A stretch of DNA of 64,000 bases from Haloferax namakaokahaiae. GTDB lineage: Archaea > Halobacteriota > Halobacteria > Halobacteriales > Haloferacaceae. This document shows positions 62,040 to 64,000 of the stretch, piece by piece. Below the pieces are notes generated by a model. The model made no database searches and had not been told where the DNA came from. It saw nothing but the letters and a program-made list of their open reading frames with translations. The DNA lies in assembly GCF_042663225.1 (NCBI RefSeq), contig NZ_JBHTAA010000015.1, positions 74,145 to 138,144 on the forward strand, given 5' to 3'. Both the position numbers and the translations under genes were made by a program. Every line of letters begins with the position of its first letter. Position 1 is the stretch's first letter.

Positions 62040-63314
62040 TCAGTAGTCGATGACGGTTATCTCTTCGACGGGCCACTGACTGAGCAGTTCGACGCCGTCG
62101 TCGCGGACGACGACCATCTCCTCGACGCGGACGCCCTGTCTGTCTGCTGGCTCTTGGGTCTCGACGGCCATCGTCATTCCCTCCTCGATTTCGATGGGGT
62201 GGTCGGGCGAGAGACCGCGCCAGATGAGCGGGACTTCGTAGAGCTGGAGACCCAGTCCGTGTGCCCAGTGGTTCGTCGTCAGTTGCCAGTGGTCGGATGC
62301 GCCGTAGTAGTCGGCGTGTTCGCCTTCCATGTCGGGAAAGGCCATCGAAATCTCGTCGGTCGTCTTTCCGGGTTCGATTTCGTCGAGGACGGCGTAGAGG
62401 TTGTCGCGGGCGACTTCGTAGGCGTCCTTCTGCGCTTGCGTCGGTTCGCCCATCGAGAAGGTCCGGTAGTAACACGACCGGTAGCCGAGGTAGCCGACGT
62501 TGTAGCAGTCGGCGTAGACGAGGTCACCGGGACGAATCATCCTATCCGTGGTGTTGGCCTGATGTTTCGGCCACGTGTTCGGTCCCGAAGTGAGATAGCC
62601 GCCTTGGACCATCGCGCCGTGACGCCACATCTCTCGCACCGCGTCGCCCCACACCTCCGACTCTCGCGCACCGGGTTTGGCGTTCTCCACGACGGCTTGG
62701 AACCCCGCCTCACAGATGGCGGCGACCTGCCGCAGGCATTCGATTTCGTCGTCCGTCTTCGTCTTCCGTGCACTCTCCATCGCTTTCACACACGGTTCGG
62801 GTCGAACGTCCACACCCTTCGACTCGAAGGCGTCGAGGAGACCGCCGTTGGCCACGTCGATACCCATCGGCTCTTTGGCGAGTCCGTACTCGTCGAGCGC
62901 ATCGACCACGCTCTGGGCCATCGTATCGAGCAGGAACCGCCGTGCCGAGTCACTGCCGGATGCGCGCGGGACGTTCCCCAATCCCGGACACGCGTAGCGG
63001 ATGTCGTCCAGCCACGGACAGTTGTAGCGCTGGTTGCTCGCGTGGTCGGCGGTGTCCCAGTGGACGACCTGTCCGTCTTCGAGAAGCAGCGAGTAGTGGT
63101 CCGCACCCGACCCGCCGGTCATCGCCAGCCCGGTCACGTAGCGGATGTTCGGGTCGTCCAAGAGGAGCATACTACCGAGTCCGGCCTCACGCATGCGTTC
63201 GAGCGCCCGCGACTTCCGCTCGTCTCGCATCCGCTTCACGTCGATTCTGGCCTCCCAATCGACGGCCATGGTCCCCCGAGTTCCACTCATAAAGTCCCGT
63301 TCGTGGAAAGGCAT
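62040..63314 (-). CDS. M24-family (pita-bread fold) metallohydrolase with substituted ligand
   Basis: About 424 residues from the ATG at 63314 (MPFHERDF); a GTG at 63338 would add eight. The N-terminal creatinase-type domain (MLLLDDPNIRYVTGL) precedes the M24 domain. Metal ligands: Asp in VYADCYNVGYLGY, His in HWAHGLGLQLYEVP, Glu in MAVETQEP and Glu in GVRVEEMVVV. Where the second Asp of a normal site (GY.sDxTRT) would be, it has SCYYRTF, a Cys. The enzyme may use fewer metals, be a non-peptidase lyase or creatinase-like, or be inactive. Substrate unknown. Confidence 0.78.
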   Translation of the reverse strand: MPFHERDFMSGTRGTMAVDWEARIDVKRMRDERKSRALERMREAGLGSMLLLDDPNIRYVTGLAMTGGSGADHYSLLLEDGQVVHWDTADHASNQRYNCPWLDDIRYACPGLGNVPRASGSDSARRFLLDTMAQSVVDALDEYGLAKEPMGIDVANGGLLDAFESKGVDVRPEPCVKAMESARKTKTDDEIECLRQVAAICEAGFQAVVENAKPGARESEVWGDAVREMWRHGAMVQGGYLTSGPNTWPKHQANTTDRMIRPGDLVYADCYNVGYLGYRSCYYRTFSMGEPTQAQKDAYEVARDNLYAVLDEIEPGKTTDEISMAFPDMEGEHADYYGASDHWQLTTNHWAHGLGLQLYEVPLIWRGLSPDHPIEIEEGMTMAVETQEPADRQGVRVEEMVVVRDDGVELLSQWPVEEITVIDY

Positions 63315-63458
63315 GGTGATACCACACGGGACTATCACATTAATTTAGTGTAGACTCTCGTGGCCGAACGAGACCATCGCGCCGTCTTGTTGTTTCCTCG
63401 GTCTCGCCTGTCCCCCGTACCTCATGATTTATTGTTCGGATACTCGAACGGTGTACGC

Positions 63459-64000
63459 ATGTACAAGCACGTCGCGCTTCTCGTCCGGAAGCCCGAGCTG
63501 AGTCACGACGAGTTCGTCGAGTACTGGCAGGAAAAGCACACGCCCATCGCGCGCCGAATCGAGGGCGTCGTCCGGTATCAGACGGTCGTCCCCGCCGACC
63601 CCGAGGCGGCCGAGTTCGACGGCGTGGCCGAACTCTACTTCGACGACCTCGACGCCCTCCACGACGCGCTCGGAAGCGAAGAGTCACGTGATTACGACCC
63701 CGCGAAGGGCTACGCCAAGAAAGCCCGCAAGGACGTGGACAACTTCCTCGATATCGAGCGCCGCCCGCGATTCATCGGCGAGGAAATCGTCGAGAAGGAC
63801 GAGACCGGCGGCGACACCACCGGCTTGTACAAGCACTCGGCGTTCCTCGTCCGCAAAGACGGCATGAGCCACGACGACTTCCTCGACCACTGGGCGAACA
63901 CGCACGTTCCGCTCGCCCGCGAAATTCCCGGCGTCGTTCGCTACGCGCGAGTCGTCCCGACCGACCCCGACCACTCGGAGTTCGACGGTATCGCCGAACT
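63459..64000 (+). CDS. Tandem EthD-domain protein, C-terminus cut by window edge
   Basis: 180 residues are visible from the ATG at 63459, and the frame runs off the right edge. Two homologous ferredoxin-like EthD repeats: MYKHVALLVRKPELSHDEFV (residues 1-20) with YWQEKHTPIARRIEGVVRYQ, and LYKHSAFLVRKDGMSHDDFL (about 127-146) with HWANTHVPLAREIPGVVRYA. EthD proteins are small dimeric alpha-beta barrels linked to degradation of ethers or unknown substrates; a fused tandem mimics the dimer. Its neighbour, the M24 gene, is divergent. Confidence 0.78.
   Translation, partial: MYKHVALLVRKPELSHDEFVEYWQEKHTPIARRIEGVVRYQTVVPADPEAAEFDGVAELYFDDLDALHDALGSEESRDYDPAKGYAKKARKDVDNFLDIERRPRFIGEEIVEKDETGGDTTGLYKHSAFLVRKDGMSHDDFLDHWANTHVPLAREIPGVVRYARVVPTDPDHSEFDGIAE

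Overview
This window looks haloarchaeal, most like Haloferax and its relatives. The coding DNA is GC-rich and the proteins are acidic and D/E-heavy. There are Tat (twin-arginine) lipoproteins with haloarchaeal signal peptides, a HalOD1 output-domain protein, an archaeal pilin-type signal peptide, small haloarchaeal zinc-ribbon proteins, an Orc1/Cdc6 initiator, and many ATGA-type overlapping starts with leaderless-looking promoters. The AT-rich stretches are nearly all intergenic. The window could be chromosome or megaplasmid. A complete origin plus a ParA module, and hut/cbiP genes that from memory sit on a Haloferax megaplasmid, lean towards a secondary replicon.

Region by region. 1-1248: a minus-strand beta-helix surface protein that runs off the left edge. 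1.7-20.1 kb: a surface polysaccharide or glycan locus. It holds a flippase, a GT-C-like membrane protein, a DUF1616 protein, a GT2 glycosyltransferase, an asparagine-synthetase homologue, a DUF354 GT-B-like protein, and a tightly overlapping five-gene operon (11776-16898) whose families match the WbpD-E-B-A-I pathway to UDP-2,3-diacetamido-mannuronic acid. A polysaccharide deacetylase and two FemAB/GNAT-like transferases follow. 20.3-23.0 kb: a winged-helix regulator, a zinc ribbon, SurE and MsrA.

23.0-29.5 kb: a replication and partition module. ParA and a small acidic partner sit beside Orc1/Cdc6. Twelve copies of an origin-type repeat (AACAGCGGACA-N3-TGGTGTT, both orientations) flank these genes. 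A polypurine repeat and an AT-rich candidate unwinding element lie directly upstream of orc1. A second, AT-rich repeat family (AATTGTAAAAATTGTA-like) precedes parA and recurs once about 38.6 kb away at 61.9 kb.

27.9-38.8 kb: YbaK, a pilin-like protein, a metal-handling island (P19/Tp34-like lipoprotein, C2H2-like membrane protein, polytopic membrane protein, Zn/Cd-type P1B ATPase), a PD-(D/E)XK protein, an RHH-PIN toxin-antitoxin-like pair and a zinc-dependent sugar-alcohol-type dehydrogenase. 39.1-53.2 kb: a mucin-like Thr/Pro-repeat surface protein, a CoA-disulfide-reductase-type flavoprotein, a ZnuABC-type zinc transporter, a soluble chemotaxis-type transducer, an MFS transporter, an F420/NADP-type oxidoreductase, a HalOD1 protein, a GlmM-type mutase and a NosL-like lipoprotein.

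53.3-64 kb: a damaged histidine-utilisation operon. hutI and hutH are intact, hutG has lost its 5' part and hutU is absent. The break abuts the C-terminal remnant of a surface-protein gene on the other strand, which is what one deletion spanning two divergent genes would leave. Beyond it are an iron/cobalamin-type binding protein with a DtxR-like operator, CbiP, DoxX, DUF1028, an M24-family protein with a substituted metal ligand, and a truncated EthD-domain gene at the right edge.
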